A DNA stretch of 64,000 nt from Apis mellifera (Eukaryota > Arthropoda > Insecta > Hymenoptera > Apidae), in contig NC_037651.1 in assembly GCF_003254395.2 (NCBI RefSeq), positions 7,942,001 to 8,006,000 on the forward strand. The letters are read 5' to 3'. How positions within the stretch are numbered: position 1 is the stretch's first letter; each line of letters begins with the position of its first letter. A model generated the notes under the pieces. That model was not told the DNA's origin and did not search any database. It was given only the letters and a program-made list of their open reading frames with translations. This document shows, piece by piece, positions 35,861 through 47,910 of the stretch. A program made the position numbers and the translations under genes.

Positions 35861-36650
35861 TGCAATTTTATTATTCGTAAAAATCGCCATTATTTTCACT
35901 CGCCAAGTTACAACAATCGTCCAAGATTTGAAATTATTTCGATATCGATCTACCTATCTATCTCGCACAATTATCACTTAATTCGAAGATAAAATATTAC
36001 ACTTGCAAATTTCATTGCAGAATGAAAAATTTTCAATTTCCACCCTTCTGGAATTTTTAATTTCATTATTCGTAAAAATCGCCATTATTTTCACTCGCCA
36101 AGTTACAACAATCGTCCAAGATTTGAAATTATTTCGATATCGATCTACCTATCTATCTCGCACAATTATCAATTCGAACAAAATATTACACTTGCAAATT
36201 TCATTGCAGAATAAAAAATTTTCAATTTCCACCCTTTTGAATTTCGAATTTTATTATTCGTAAAAATCGCCATTATTTTCACTCGCCAAGTTACAACAAT
36301 CGTCCAAGATTTGAAATTTCGATATCGATTTACCTATCTATCTCGCACAATTATCACTCAATTCAAACGCAAAATATTATATATTATTATTATTATTATA
36401 ATTTGCAAATTTCATTGTAGAATGAAAAATTTTCAATTTCCATCTTTCTGAAATTTTGAATTTTATTATTCGTAAAAATCGCCATTATTTTCATTCGCCA
36501 AGTTGCAACAATCGTCTAAGATTTGAAATTATTTCGATATCGATCTACCTATCTATCTCGCACAATTATCACTCAACAAAATATTACATTTGCAAATTTC
36601 ATTGCACAATGAAAAATTTTCAATTTCCATCCTTTTGAAAATTCTTCTCC
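35861..36650. repeat. Four-copy tandem array, unit about 190-212 bp
   Basis: TTATTCGTAAAAATCGCC recurs with CGTAA at 35876, 36071, 36259 and 36471 (spacings 195, 188, 212). Each unit holds CACTCGCCAAGTTACAAC, CGATATCGAT, CTACCTATCTATCTCGCA and ATTTCATTGCA(G/C)AATG. The 212-bp step contains an inserted (ATT)n. Repeated short plus-strand open frames are translations of the unit. Confidence 0.93.
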
Positions 36651-38503
36651 CGAAATAAGCGACGATTTCGATCGCAAGTAACTCCGATACTCCTCTCGAT
36701 ACGTGCGTGAGCCATTTAATCGGGTCCCAGGTTGCGCCCGGCGACGTTTTCCAACCACTTCCCACGGATAATTCCAGATAATCCCGGACAGATCGTTACG
36801 TATTTAGAGCAATTTCGGAGCCCGTCCTTGGCCAAACTCCTCCGCTGGGGCGATGAATATCGCTTTTTAACCGTATCATCGATTCGGTGGTAATTCAAGG
36901 CCGGCCTCGTGGGATCGCGCTCGATAATCACGAAGAGGGAGCATTCTCCCCTCTTCTTCTCGAGCGATCAGGAGGCGCGAGACAGAGAGATTCAACTTTG
37001 TTCCACGATTATACGGAATAAGTTGGAGGAATAGTCAAGTTTCTTTGATATTTCGAGAGATCTATTTTTCTGTTTACTCGGATTTAAAAGAGGCTGAAAT
37101 GAATATTCGATTTCGCGTAATCGATCAACGTGTTCTGTGTTTCTCGATCGACCGAACGGTGTATGATATTTTTCTTCGAATAATTTGGTACAATATTAAC
37201 ACTGTCGATTATTAACCACTGCTCGAATGAATCAACTTTTCGCTTATTCCGTAGATACGGATATTTTTAACCGTATTATCATCGGAAAAACGATAAGAGC
37301 TCGAGTCAGAGTTCGAGTAATCGCTACGTTTACAAAATTTCAAAGTTCCACTGTGAATTTGAGAAAAGGAGAGAAAAAAAAGAAGAATCTAAAATCTTCA
37401 TTGAACTAACTTTTCCTGAAGATTTTTAAAAATAAAAGAACGTATCTCCTTTTTCTTCTTCTTTCTCTCAAGATTTTTAAATATTTTCAATTCGAGATGA
37501 ACGTGATACGCGAGTTGAAAATTGAACGAGAAAGAGAGAGAGAGAGAGAGTTTCACGATAAAGAAACTCGTTGGAGCGACACTTAATTCGAGCTCGGCGG
37601 AAACTCGCTGCAAAGTCTGCCCTTGCACAATCGAATTAATGACAGGAAGCAATGATACAATTACTCGGCAGCCACTTATTAAACAGAGGCTCGGCTGCGT
37701 TCATCCGTTGATTGCCCGAGAATCGAGAGTGCCGCCGTGAAATCTCAACATCTCGCGTTGCATCGAATTAGTTTAGCTACATCAGCGCGCCCTGATTACA
37801 CCCCTTTTTATCTCAGATATATATATATATAAAATAAGACATCGACATCGTTGCAACTAGGAAATCGGAAATACTGATACAAACTGTAGCATACAATTGA
37901 AAACGAGACCATGTTTCTATGATCCTACTAAAATTTATATATTCAAAGGTATATTCATTGATGAAAAAAAAATATTGGATTGGAAAGAAATTTCTTACGA
38001 TTTTTCTTATTTTGAATGCACTATTTTAAGATTTTCGTTATCGACTTTGTATATAATTTTAAAAGTGCATTTCTATGAAAATGTGGACATTAATTTTATT
38101 TTCACTTTTCCTGATTTCTCACAGGGAGGAGGAGCAGGTTAAGAATAATTTTCCTATTTCTTATTCTCGTTTGCCAAAAGTGCATTGATTGCAATGATTT
38201 TTATTTCGATCGATAAAGTTTTGTTTCAGCTAGATAGAGATACGTGAATTTAATAGTTCAAACCTCAACAACTCTTCTTTCCAACCAAATATATATATAA
38301 GCGGAGGAGGAGAATATCTCTTACTACTAATAAAACTCGAGAGGTCGAAAGACGGGGGCCACCGCGATAGCCATAGATTAAAGAATGACTAAATTTCCGT
38401 CGAAATAACCGAGAAGAAGGGGAAACATATCCGAAGCTATCTTCCATTCCCAGAATATATATACGCCAATTCCAAAGTGTGCACACGCGATATTTAATTA
38501 CCT
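36651..38503. other. Non-coding stretch
   Basis: GC-richer at 36.65-36.99 kb, AT-rich afterwards. A (GA)n tract lies near 37532-37550 and a (TA)n tract near 37819-37830. No supported gene. Confidence 0.55.
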
Positions 38504-38932
38504 CTGTTCCCAATCGAATTTCAAAATTCTACGTGTTCCCGCATGAGTGAGGATACCGTTATTATTTATTCCATGATTCCAGCACATCGCTCATTTTTAA
38601 GCAGGCTAAACATATATATTTTTTTTCTTCAACTCGTAATAAAAATTCACAGGGTCAACCTGTATAAAATATACCGAAAGAGAGGCCGACTCGATCGAAA
38701 TTCGACAAGCTTTTTTTAGAGAATCTGTTCCCAATCGAATTTCAAAATTCTTCCCGCATGAGTGAGAATACCGTTATTATTTATTCCATGATTCCAGCAC
38801 ATCGCTCATTTTTAAGCAGGCTAAACATATGTATTTTTTTTTCTTCAACTCGTAATAAAAATTCAACCTGTATAAAATATACCGAAAGAGAGGTCGACTC
38901 GATCGAAATTCGACAAGCTTTTTTTAGAGAAA
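38504..38932. repeat. Two-copy tandem duplication, unit about 221 bp
   Basis: CTGTTCCCAATCGAATTTC begins copies at 38504 and 38725. They share CCGCATGAGTGAG, CATGATTCCAGCACATCGC, TTTTTAAGCAGGCTAAACAT and end GACAAGCTTTTTTTAGAGAA. Copy 2 has lost about 9 and 5 bp relative to copy 1. Confidence 0.93.
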
Positions 38933-40013
38933 GTTGATAATATTGGAAAAATTTTTCGCGACACGGAGGAGGGGAGACAGATAGGGAGGAGAGAAACGAG
39001 AGGAGACGATTAAAACGGGGGTGTTGTCGCGAGAGTCCTAAATTGCAGCTTGGAACGTGCTGCTCCGCAGAGATAGGGGCCTTCTTTCGCGTTCAGTGGA
39101 AACAGACACAAATTTTCCCCGCTTAATTCCATCTCTGGACCGGAGGAGTGTAATTGAGAAACGAGAGAGGAGGCTTCTTCCACGCCAAGGCCACGGTGAA
39201 ATTCTTCCTTCTCGAAAACTCGTAGAGAATAAGTCTCTCTCTCTTTCTCACTGTCTCGCGAGTCGAGGATGGGGGAATATCGATTGTCCGCGATGATTAA
39301 TTCCTCGAATCTAGGGGATTATCTAGGGGAAACTGGAACTTTATTTATTTTAGATCTGATTTCGCGAAGCGGGACGAGAAGAGTTCTAGGAAAGATACGT
39401 TCGATAATTAAGATCTCGTGGAACAAGCTTTACTAATAAATTTCTTCGAAAATTCACTTCGATAAGTTGAAATAAAGACTGGCTTGTGTCGAGGATAAAA
39501 CTTGTGCAGATCGCTTCGAAATTCGCTCGAATGTAAACGAAATTCCAGGGAAAAACGTAACGATCCTTCGAGCTCGAATTTTCAAGAATTATCGAAACGT
39601 TCGTCGTCAAATTTTCCGGGTTCCGATCTCCCTCTATTAAATCGTTCCGAAAAGTAATAACTTTTCCTGTCATCCGACGAGGCAAGATAAATCTCTCTCT
39701 CACTCTTTTCCAAAAGCAACGTTATAAAACGCGGTATGGTACCGTGGTGATTACAAAGCGCGAGGAATAGCGGTATAGGAACTCGACACCATAAAACGCG
39801 GCGCAAGGTAATATTATAAAACGCGTCACTACGCAGCCTCGTAGTGTATCCAACGTAATTTCTATTTCTATCGGTACGTATTAAGACGTCGTGACACCAC
39901 CGTTACTGCCCCACGTTTCTCCCATTCGTCAAATCCGTAGTACCATCAATTCCGCGCATGCGTATCCGCATAGCGTAATAATAAATTCTCAACTTGCTAA
40001 ATCATCCTTCCAG
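38933..40013. other. Non-coding stretch
   Basis: Mixed composition with purine-rich start; no supported gene. Around 39.72-39.82 kb the phrase TATAAAACGCG(G/T) occurs three times about 40-60 bp apart, which looks like scattered TATA-like boxes. Confidence 0.5.
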
Positions 40014-40095
40014 GCTCGTCATCATCATCATCTCCTCGGCCACCCACGTGATTACAATTCTACGAAATTACAATTCTAAAAAACGAAACTCAAAA
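40014..40095 (+). other. Candidate plus-strand internal exon
   Basis: ATCATCCTTCCAG (acceptor AG at 40012-40013) precedes 82 nt, ending CAAAA|GTGAGTAAG. One frame is fully open (LVIIIISSATHVITILRN...) and another carries a His run before stopping. Good acceptor and donor motif but (CAT)n and (GA)n sequence adjoin it, so chance is likely. Confidence 0.18.
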
Positions 40096-40103
40096 GTGAG
40101 TAA

Positions 40104-40120
40104 GAGAGAGAGAGAGAGAA

Positions 40121-40154
<34 letters not shown>
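40104..40154. repeat. (GA)n microsatellite
   Basis: About 50 bases of GA with two AAGT interruptions. Confidence 0.9.
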
Positions 40155-40156
<2 letters not shown>

Positions 40157-40739
40157 ATTAATAATAATCCACAATTCCAATTTTCGTTTATTTACTTTCA
40201 ATGGAACAACTAGTTTCTCGATTTTTCGTAACCACGCGACATTTTCACTTTCCACGATCGAAGCGAGTGGCCGGTTTGGAACGCGATCGAGGAGATCGAC
40301 ACGGCTCACCTCCTCCGCGATCTTTCAAGATCGGAGGCGGAGGGGAGCGATCGGCGGAGGACGGTGCACGCGCGCGTAAATAACTCGGTTTTCTTTCCTT
40401 GGCGAGGAGACCGCATCGCATCGCAAAACCGCCGCGGGAAACGTGAGAACATGAAACGAGACGATTCCGAGGGAGGGAAGAATTTATTATTCCACGCGGT
40501 TCAGAATTCAGAGAAATTGACAAAAACGAAGAACCAAACACGTCCGAATGGAATGAAAAACTGCTCTGCCTTTTACGGAACGCTTTATATATATAAGGAT
40601 AGAGTTTATTATTATTATTATTATCCTTTTCTTCCATTCTGACCGTGGTTCAGTAATGTAAATAATCTCATAATGTCTCTTACGTCTCGTCAAGTATCGA
40701 TGGTTCTCGAAGAACGTTTCCTCGTCGGTTGGAAATCTT

Positions 40740-41474
40740 TCATCGTCCACTTTCCCTAACGTTTTTCACGATCTTGAGAATTGAAGTTTGGGAAAGGGAT
40801 CGAGAGAGAAATCTTTTGCTTCTTTCTTCTCGATCTGTATCGAGTTGTAAAAAGCGTTTATCGGTGTTGAAAAATACTACGACATCCTCGAGAATATTCG
40901 TCCGGTAAAAATTACTTCGAGTTTCAATTATCCAACTTGGCGTCCAAGTCGATCGTAAAAGGTGAACGCGTTTCAATAATTTTTCCTCGACAGTTATTAC
41001 TATCCCTTCCTCCGTCTTGCACGCGTTCAAAGTTGATTCATCTCGCGAAAACAGGCCTAGCTCCATCCCCTCCTCCTCTCCAAAGTTCGCAATTACGAGT
41101 CCAACGCGTAATAATCCTTGCTCGCTCCAAGAATATTTCGATTCACGGATGGCGAATATTGAAACGTTTTGCATCGCGCCGAGTTTTCCCCATTTTCCAT
41201 TCACCTTTTCAAAGTTCTCGTCGTGTCTCGAAAACAAGAGGGAGGAGCGAAAGGAAGGAAACGAATCATCGAAGGAGAAACGATGCGAGAAAAAGAGGAA
41301 TCTTTTTTTCTTTCTTTCGCGATAAGATTCTGATTCAAAGGGGAGGAGAGAGCCGCGCACTAATCCCTTAAGAGTGTCGCGAGCAATGGAGGAGCGGAAA
41401 AGAGAGAGAGAGAGGGAGAGAGAGAAGAGAAAAAAAAAGGCGCGATACAATCCCATCGGGACACGGGATCTCAT
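40740..41474 (-). other. Long minus-strand open frame, 244 codons, doubtful
   Basis: Begins at ATG 41474 (MRSRVPMGLYRAFFFLFSLS...) and runs 735 nt. The N-terminus mimics a signal peptide, but it is made by T and CT runs. The middle (WSEQGLLRVGLVIANFGEEE and nearby) reads reasonably, with no domain recognised. Both strands are open here (plus 40937-41371 too), which points to low stop density. Listed because of its length with an ATG in moderately AT-rich DNA. Confidence 0.15.
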
Positions 41475-42367
41475 TGAAATGGAAGCGAGGAAGCGAGGGA
41501 AGGAAAAACAGCATCTGGGTTAAATTCCAGGAGGATCTTTCGGCTCCAGTCACAGGTTTTCCGCCACGGCTGATAGAATTCCCCCTTGTGCGCGGCGAAA
41601 CAACGAAACGGGTGACGTCCACACCAACGAGGTCTCTTTTCCCAAAGAACGAGGAGGAGGAGGAGGAGGGTGATGACTTTGGCCCGCCCGCGGGAAATAA
41701 CCGGATCGAGGTGCAAATTTGCGGATCACGGAACCGAAACGGAAGAATTCGAACTCGACGGGTTAACAATCCCCCCCCCCCCTCTCCCTCCGATTCTCAA
41801 GCCAAACTTTCCTTTCCTCCAACCGTTATTCCATCTCCAATTTTACTTTCCAATTTTTTCCCCCTTTCTCGAAACTCATCCCCCCCGACAAATTCCAATT
41901 TGAAACGAATTCCTATTCCAATTTCTTTTCTTATTTCTCTAAACCCGTATTATCCTCCCAGTCGATTAATTTCACTTAAAGCGTTCAATCCCGACGAATC
42001 ATTCTCCGATTTTGAAAATACTTTTTCAAAATATTTATCCGAATCCTCGTTTAATCCTAGGATAAAAGTTGCAGCAAACGCTGGAAGAGGTTGGAAGAAA
42101 ATCCCTTATCCCCGAAATTTGTTTTCCCTCGAATCGAAAAAGATAGAACTCTCCGTTTCCACGATCCATAACCGGTCCATCCATTTCTCGTAAAAGAAGA
42201 TATATGTATATATATATCCCTTCTCACATAAAGAAGTTGAAAAAAAAGTTGTCCTCCCGTCCCTATTCGCGCAAGAAGGAAAGAAAGAGAGAGAGAAAAA
42301 AGAATTGTGACGGAGCGTTCGATTCTCGATCGGTGGCGGAGGAGGAAGGAGAGAAGCGATTACACGG

Positions 42368-42381
42368 TACGTGACCACGTA
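42368..42381. promoter_or_regulatory. Dyad TACGTG-AC-CACGTA
   Basis: Two facing ACGTG half-sites with a 2-bp spacer. ACGTG is the core of bHLH-PAS (for example Sima/Tango-type) sites. Function is inferred from the motif alone. Confidence 0.25.
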
Positions 42382-43468
42382 ACAAATAGACCGGGAATAC
42401 GCAAATCTCTCGGCTCTGCATCCTTGAATCCCCGAGAAAAGTCAAACTCGGATAGCTGGATGGTCATAAAGCGTGACTTCGATCGAAAAGATCGGCCGCT
42501 GTAACGGCACGGGGTGGGGATGTAAATGGCCGACGAACGAGCGAGCGCACCAAATTCCAAAGAAATTCTCGCTCGGTTGAATTAAATTAATCGATAATAA
42601 AACCGATAATAAAGATGGCTCTTATCCTTCGTGAAATGGATCGAACTGGAAGGAAATTTTGGAGGAGGAGGATCGAACAAGGGACGAGAGTGTTTTCTCT
42701 CTTCAGGGACGGATGTGAAAATCAGAAACGACGATTTATCTCGGAAGGCTCGTTACGAGGCTCGTAACGTTTAACGTGTGATCATTCGAATTATCCCCTC
42801 ATGCGTGACTTTCCCGCGTTCCATGCCGATCTATATTCATTATCTTGCAACTTTAATATATTCGTGTTCCACATGCATAACAGCACGAGGTAATTCTACC
42901 CGAGGCATCGTAGAATCGTATACAGTTTCGTAGCGAGTAATTTCGAAAAAAATTATTTATTTCACTCCAAGCCATAAATCAAACGACGTAATCGATAATT
43001 ATTGAATATTTTTGACGTTGAGAGAAATAAAGTCTATAAAGATGTATATATATATTTCTCCATCTTGGTCGACCTTCGACTATCAATATAAAAGGTCAAT
43101 ACATACGAAAACGATCTATCGGATAAGAAATACGCGGAAAAACATATCGTTCCAATTAAAAAAAGGAAAAAAAAAGAGAGAGAGGAAATAGAAACAAGTT
43201 GACCTTTTTATCTATCTCCATCCGTGAAAAATGTGTTCCTTTTTTTCCCCACTTCCACGAGAAACTACGTACAAGGAGAGAGAGAGAGAGAGAGAGAGAA
43301 GAGCGAGGAAGCGTGCGGCGGCGCGCGAAGATGATGAAAGGCGCAGCTGTGGCGATGATAAGCGCATTGGCGAAAACAACGAGCGCCATTGAGGCGAACG
43401 TCGGTCGTCGCCGAGTGACAAGGCTCGAAGGTTGGATGCATTCTGCGTGGAAAATTATGCGTTCTTAT

Positions 43469-43548
43469 GCACGGGCACGTGCATCGTGGATTATGCAAGG
43501 CGGGTATACCACCGAGCCTCGTGCCGATCGCGGTTTAAAATGCCAGCC
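43469..43548. promoter_or_regulatory. Copy 2 of a spaced motif module
   Basis: GCACGGGCACGTGCATCGTG (43469-43488) matches the 30.8 kb copy at 18 of 20 bases, and AATGCCAGCC (43539-43548) follows 70 bp after its start. This copy contains the perfect E-box CACGTG. Confidence 0.35.
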
Positions 43549-43684
43549 GCGAGCCGGGTTACCTTCCTCGCTCTTCGTTCGAAATAAGGAGAGAAACACG
43601 CGACGAAAACTCCCTCCCTTCTCCATTAAATTTTCATGGAATAAATTCGCCGGGAATCCGTTCGCTTTTCCTTTCTTTTCCAGA

Positions 43685-43904
43685 GAGAGATCGTGATGAG
43701 GAGGATCGATCGAGAATCTTTTCCCAAAATTTAGATCTTCCTCGAGGATTCGTCGAAACAATTGTTGGACCGACGGTCATCGCGATTTCCACGCCAAGAT
43801 TTCATAATCTAAGACTCTGTAATTGGGGCAAAGTCCATCCGCGTTTCCTCTCGATAGAACTGGTTAGTTGGTTTTTAAAACTGCGAGAAATAGAATATCA
43901 ATAA
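43685..43904 (+). other. Candidate plus-strand 3' exon with a long open frame
   Basis: TTTTCCTTTCTTTTCCAG (AG at 43683-43684) is one of the best acceptors in the window. A frame open since about 43537 runs across it to TAA at 43902-43904; after the acceptor it contains RSRIFSQNLDLPRGF and LCNWGKVHPRFLSIEL. There is no ATG and no recognised domain. A terminal exon or chance are both possible. Confidence 0.22.
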
Positions 43905-45149
43905 TTTGTTGAGAAATTTTTGGGAAATTGGAACAGAGAATCTTGAAGGCTTCCTTCGAAAGAAAAAGAAATATAAATATAAATTTCATTTTTGCCGATG
44001 GTTTAATTTATACGATTTATCTGCTACCACGTCTGTGTGCGTGGAAGGAATTTATTCGACGAGTTGGAAAGATATATTCGGACGCGTTAACCGTTATTAT
44101 TATTTTAATGGCGCGTTTACATTAATTGCATCTATTCTTCGAGTTTTAACGCGAATACGTTTGCGTAAACAATTGGTAAACAGCTTGGTAATGACGCGGC
44201 ATTGGGCAACCTTGAATGCAGAATAAAACGAGCGCCGCGTTACGTAACGTGTTGGGAAAAAAATTGAAGAGAAGGGAGATCCAATCCTCTCGCGTTTTTC
44301 ACGGGACTTCTTTATCGGGACGAAAAACTCGAGCTGAAAATTTTCACTTTAATCCCGTTGGAAAAATTTCGCTGAAAATTGAGAACGAATTTCAACCCAA
44401 TTTCATATATATATAAAATCCCATAATTTCGTATTCACGCTTTTATTTTATTCTCGAACCACGAATTTCAAACGTTTCACGAACCGAATCACGCTCGACC
44501 CTGAAGGATAAGGGACGAAACTTGATAAAACTCGATAAAAAAAAAAGAAGAAAAATAATTTTTCTTTGACGCCTAATGAAAGTCTCACGCGCGATAACCG
44601 TCCGAGATAAGCATTAACGGGCCATGCGTCGCATGTAAATTGCAAACGCTCGTAACCAACGAATCTGCATAAATCTCTCCCCCTCTACTCTCCTGGTCAT
44701 CTATGCCGCTAAAACAGAGCACCCCCTCCGTCCACTTTGGCGGAGCAGAGCCACGTTTCACTCCCCTTTCATCGAGACGAATAAACCGATAGCATAACTC
44801 TTGGTCGACGTGGAGTATATTCAATTTCGACGAAGGAAGCGCGCTCATTAGTGGAGAGAGAGTTAAGCGACTCTCTAGGAGAAGGGAAAGAAAAGAAACG
44901 AGACGAGGAGGAAGGAAGAAAGGAAGGAAGGAGGTTCGGTGAAAACCGTGGGGACGTGCAAACACGCGGTTGGAACGTGAGAGAACGAGCGGAGAAACGT
45001 CGACAGCCAGACAGGAATGCGAAAAAAATATTGGAATGGATGGAAAAGCCGTAAGCCACGCGCTGTAAGAAACTGCAAAACAAACGCCTCGCGAGAATCT
45101 TGTTTTCGAACCGAGAAGATGCAAGAGAAAAGAAATCCACTTTTTCGTC

Positions 45150-45151
<2 letters not shown>
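43905..45151. other. Non-coding stretch
   Basis: AT-rich, then purine-rich at 44.85-45.0 kb. No supported gene. Confidence 0.55.

Positions 45152-45233
<82 letters not shown>
45152..45233. repeat. (AT)41 dinucleotide microsatellite
   Basis: About 82 bases of pure AT. Gives Tyr-Ile repeat frames that are not proteins; a likely hairpin or fragile site and a good length-polymorphism marker. Confidence 0.97.
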
Positions 45234-45239
<6 letters not shown>

Positions 45240-47063
45240 TTTCGCGCAAAACAGAGAAATTGTCCGATAACGAGATTGAAGAAAATTTTCCATCGACCGC
45301 AATATATTCCAAACAACCGCGTCATCGTTGCATCGTTGATGAGGCAATGAGCGGAATAGCACATCGTCGATACATCGTTGCAAAATGAACGGTGTAATGA
45401 CGAAGCGGTGATGATTAGAATATATTGTTCCAAAAATCCATTCAGCTTTCGTTGAGATGCAGCAAGATGGGGGAAATTGTATGAAATCGTTAATGAAATT
45501 GTACGAAATGAAGGTAAATTATCGAGACGAATGCTGGATTTAAACGCATCCTACTCCACGGGAATGGAATTCCTTTTATTCGGAATTCCTTGATTTCCAC
45601 GCACGACACGAGATCTCTCGAGAACATCCTTCCCAACAAATTGACGAGGGATGTCCACAGCTGAATTGGTACACGCGTAAAGTTGTTGAAACGACAATAG
45701 GGATCCGGTCAAATGATTAAATCGCGATAAACCGAACAAAATCGTGTCGATTAATGAATTTATAGCCTCGTTCGTCCATTGCGCGTAAAGTTATCGAAGC
45801 GTAATTCGACCTACAAATAATTATTAATCGTCATTTTGATCTATATCTCGCGTTTTGTTCAAAATTGTGTAAAATACATCGATTTTTGAAAAATTTCTAA
45901 ATCGTGCCACGATTTAAATTTTTCAAGGATCTCGTTCCTTGTCGTTCCTTATCGGTTTAAGAAAAAAATTTCTAGGAATCCAGTTTTTCACGATATTCTC
46001 GTGTTTTCTCTCGAGATTGTAAAATAAAATCGGATACCGATTCGAAACTGTAGAAAGAAAATTTTTTCCACCTATCTTAAAAGAAAAATTGAACAAAATT
46101 TCCAAAAAATATTTCGATTCCCCTTTCGAATCCCCCGTAAAATAATATGCTCGATTATAGAAAAATTTCTTAAATCATCGGCGAGTTAATTTTCCCCAAA
46201 ACGTGAAAAAGTGGCTCGAATAAGATTTCACAGGAATCCAGTCTTAATTTATCGCGCCATTTAACCAGTTTTTACCGCGATATTTCCTCGTTCAGAACCG
46301 GACGACGTTGTCCCAATTGCGTCCTATCTCATATACGAAATACGAGAAATCATCGAGCGCATCGATTCCACTCGTGATTATTCGCGAATCTTAGATCATT
46401 CTAACTCTCGATCGGGGACAGAGACCTTCCCCCCTCCCCGAGAAAGTTTATCGTTGCCCCTTATTGCGGTTTCCAGATGAAATTATATCCACGTCTCGAT
46501 GCGACAGAATCCCGAGCGAAGAAAGTGGTTCGTTGGCCCGCAACCGGTTGCCGGTTCTTACTTCTCTCTCGAGCGAAATAAAACGAAACCGAAAGTGTCC
46601 GTCTCCCCTTTCCGTTAACTTCTTTCGCGGAACGATTGAAGAAAGAAAGAAAGGGAACACGACACGTGGCTCCAAAATAAAAAGAAAGAAATTCGCGTTT
46701 CGATCGGTCATCGATCGATAAAGCGGAGAGCTTCGATTTCATTATCCTCGATCGGATTATACGATTCAATTTTGTTTCGATCCAACCAAGTCGACTCGAT
46801 TCCAAGTTTGCTCTCCATCTCGATTTCGATTCGGCGGGGATTTGAATTTATTACTCGTAATCGATCCGTGTCTGCTCGAAGAAAAATTTGGCCGGGAGAA
46901 CTGGAAAGATGATTGCGCTCCTCGACGAGGAGAAATCTTCCTCCCCAGGAGAGGGAAGAAAGAAAAAAGAGAGGAAGAAAAGCGTGCATGCGTTAATCGA
47001 TAAATAAATAAAGCGGCGATAAGATAGATTGGCAAAAAGAAGAAAAAGGAAGATCTTACTCAC
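45234..47063. other. Intron downstream of the ATG exon, minus strand
   Basis: Starts on the minus strand with GTGAGTAAG at 47063. AT-rich with a CpG-richer patch at 46.3-46.9 kb. No exon seen. Confidence 0.55.
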
Positions 47064-47260
47064 CCTTGGTGGGTCGAGGATTACTCCAGGCAGGCCTGCA
47101 TACCTTCTCCATGCTTCTTACTTTCGCGATGTCGGTTACATGACGTTAATAACACGTTAATGCGGCTCTCACTTCAACAACTCGGTTAATTCTCCACACT
47201 CTGTTAGTAGGGAATCATCGCCACTTTGCAATTACTTTTTCTCTCCCCCTTCGCTTCCAT
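47064..47260 (-). CDS. Upstream exon with a plausible start codon for the large-exon gene
   Basis: Seen on the minus strand: an uninterrupted T run ending TTTCAG (AG at 47262-47261) opens the exon, and CCAAGG|GTGAGTAAG closes it (donor G at 47063), giving 197 nt. The ATG at 47112 starts MEKVCRPAWSNPRPTK and leaves one base before the donor. An upstream ATG right at the acceptor gives a short terminated frame (MEAKGERK..., 18 codons). Joining this exon straight to the acceptor at 17096 continues MEKVCRPAW... for nine codons and then meets a TGA (17070-17068). One extra base in the GGG just before it would open the next frame. It is therefore either the first coding exon with a sequence discrepancy, or a 5' UTR exon with upstream ORFs. 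The splice sites are strong; linkage to the 15-17 kb exon is inferred from strand and order. Confidence 0.5.
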
Positions 47261-47469
47261 CTGAAAAAAAATTCCAACAGCCTTCCGTGAGCAACGTATC
47301 GACTCGAAACAAGTTGTCTTTCTCCTCGCTGTGATCCGCGCCGTTTATCTTATCCCCCATTACTTTGAAATTTCCAATCGATTATTATCGTATTCCTAAT
47401 TTATTTCGATAATTTGTTGTCTAATTTTTGCCTCGTTCAAGCAAGATCGTTAAAATTAATTTTAAATGG
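47261..47469. other. Intron end upstream of the ATG exon
   Basis: The minus strand runs into GTTGGAATTTTTTTTCAG at 47261. No coding signal before it. Confidence 0.55.
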
Positions 47470-47910
47470 GATTCCTTCGCGAATATTCCTCACAAATGTT
47501 CTTGCAACGAACGATGCGCGGTTATGCACTTTCGAAATTAATTCGATCAATTATTATAATCGATGTCATAATATTTATTCTTTTTATTTTCATCTTATTT
47601 TCGACAGCAGAAGAAAATTGAATTTTTGCGCGACAAAGGAGTATTATTACCGTAAACGTTTATTTTAAAATGAATTTTAAAAAAGGATTTCTTACGCAAA
47701 TACGATCGTAAGTATTTCACTTTGCAATACGCGGCTCCGTTCCACGTTCTTTGAAATTTCGAATTAATTCTCGAATTAATTCTCGTCATTATTACGATCG
47801 ATTGTTATATTTCCCTCTTTACTCGATGCGCGCGTATCGAAGAAAATTGAATTTTTTTACGACAAAGGAGTTATTATCGAAATGTATCGAATTAATATTA
47901 AAAAAGGATT
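47470..47910. repeat. Diverged two-copy duplication, spacing 229 bp
   Basis: GAAGAAAATTGAATTTTT is followed by CGACAAAGGAGT(A)TTATTA at 47610 and 47839. Also shared: AAAAAAGGATT after each. Other parts have diverged. The second unit includes a nested 13-bp direct repeat CGAATTAATTCTC (about 47761). Confidence 0.7.

Larger units (their letters stand above)
41475..43684. other. Non-coding stretch with pyrimidine-rich patches
   Basis: Includes a GAGGAG run (about 41652-41670), a C12 run (41771-41782), the dyad at 42368-42381 and a (GA)n tract near 43276-43300. A 239-codon plus frame (41474-42193) has no ATG and is Pro/Ser-rich from composition. Confidence 0.5.

Noticed and set aside
41474..42193. 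239-codon plus-strand frame rich in Pro/Ser/Phe
   Set aside because: No ATG (starts at TTG), pyrimidine-rich composition including a C12 run, and an opposite-strand frame of similar length adjoins it.
43199..43696. 165-codon plus-strand frame
   Set aside because: Contains a (GA)n-derived Arg-Glu run and overlaps the spaced motif module; no ATG at its stated start and no domain.
44585..45433. 282-codon minus-strand frame
   Set aside because: Its middle is a Tyr-Ile repeat from the (AT)41 microsatellite; flanks show no domain.
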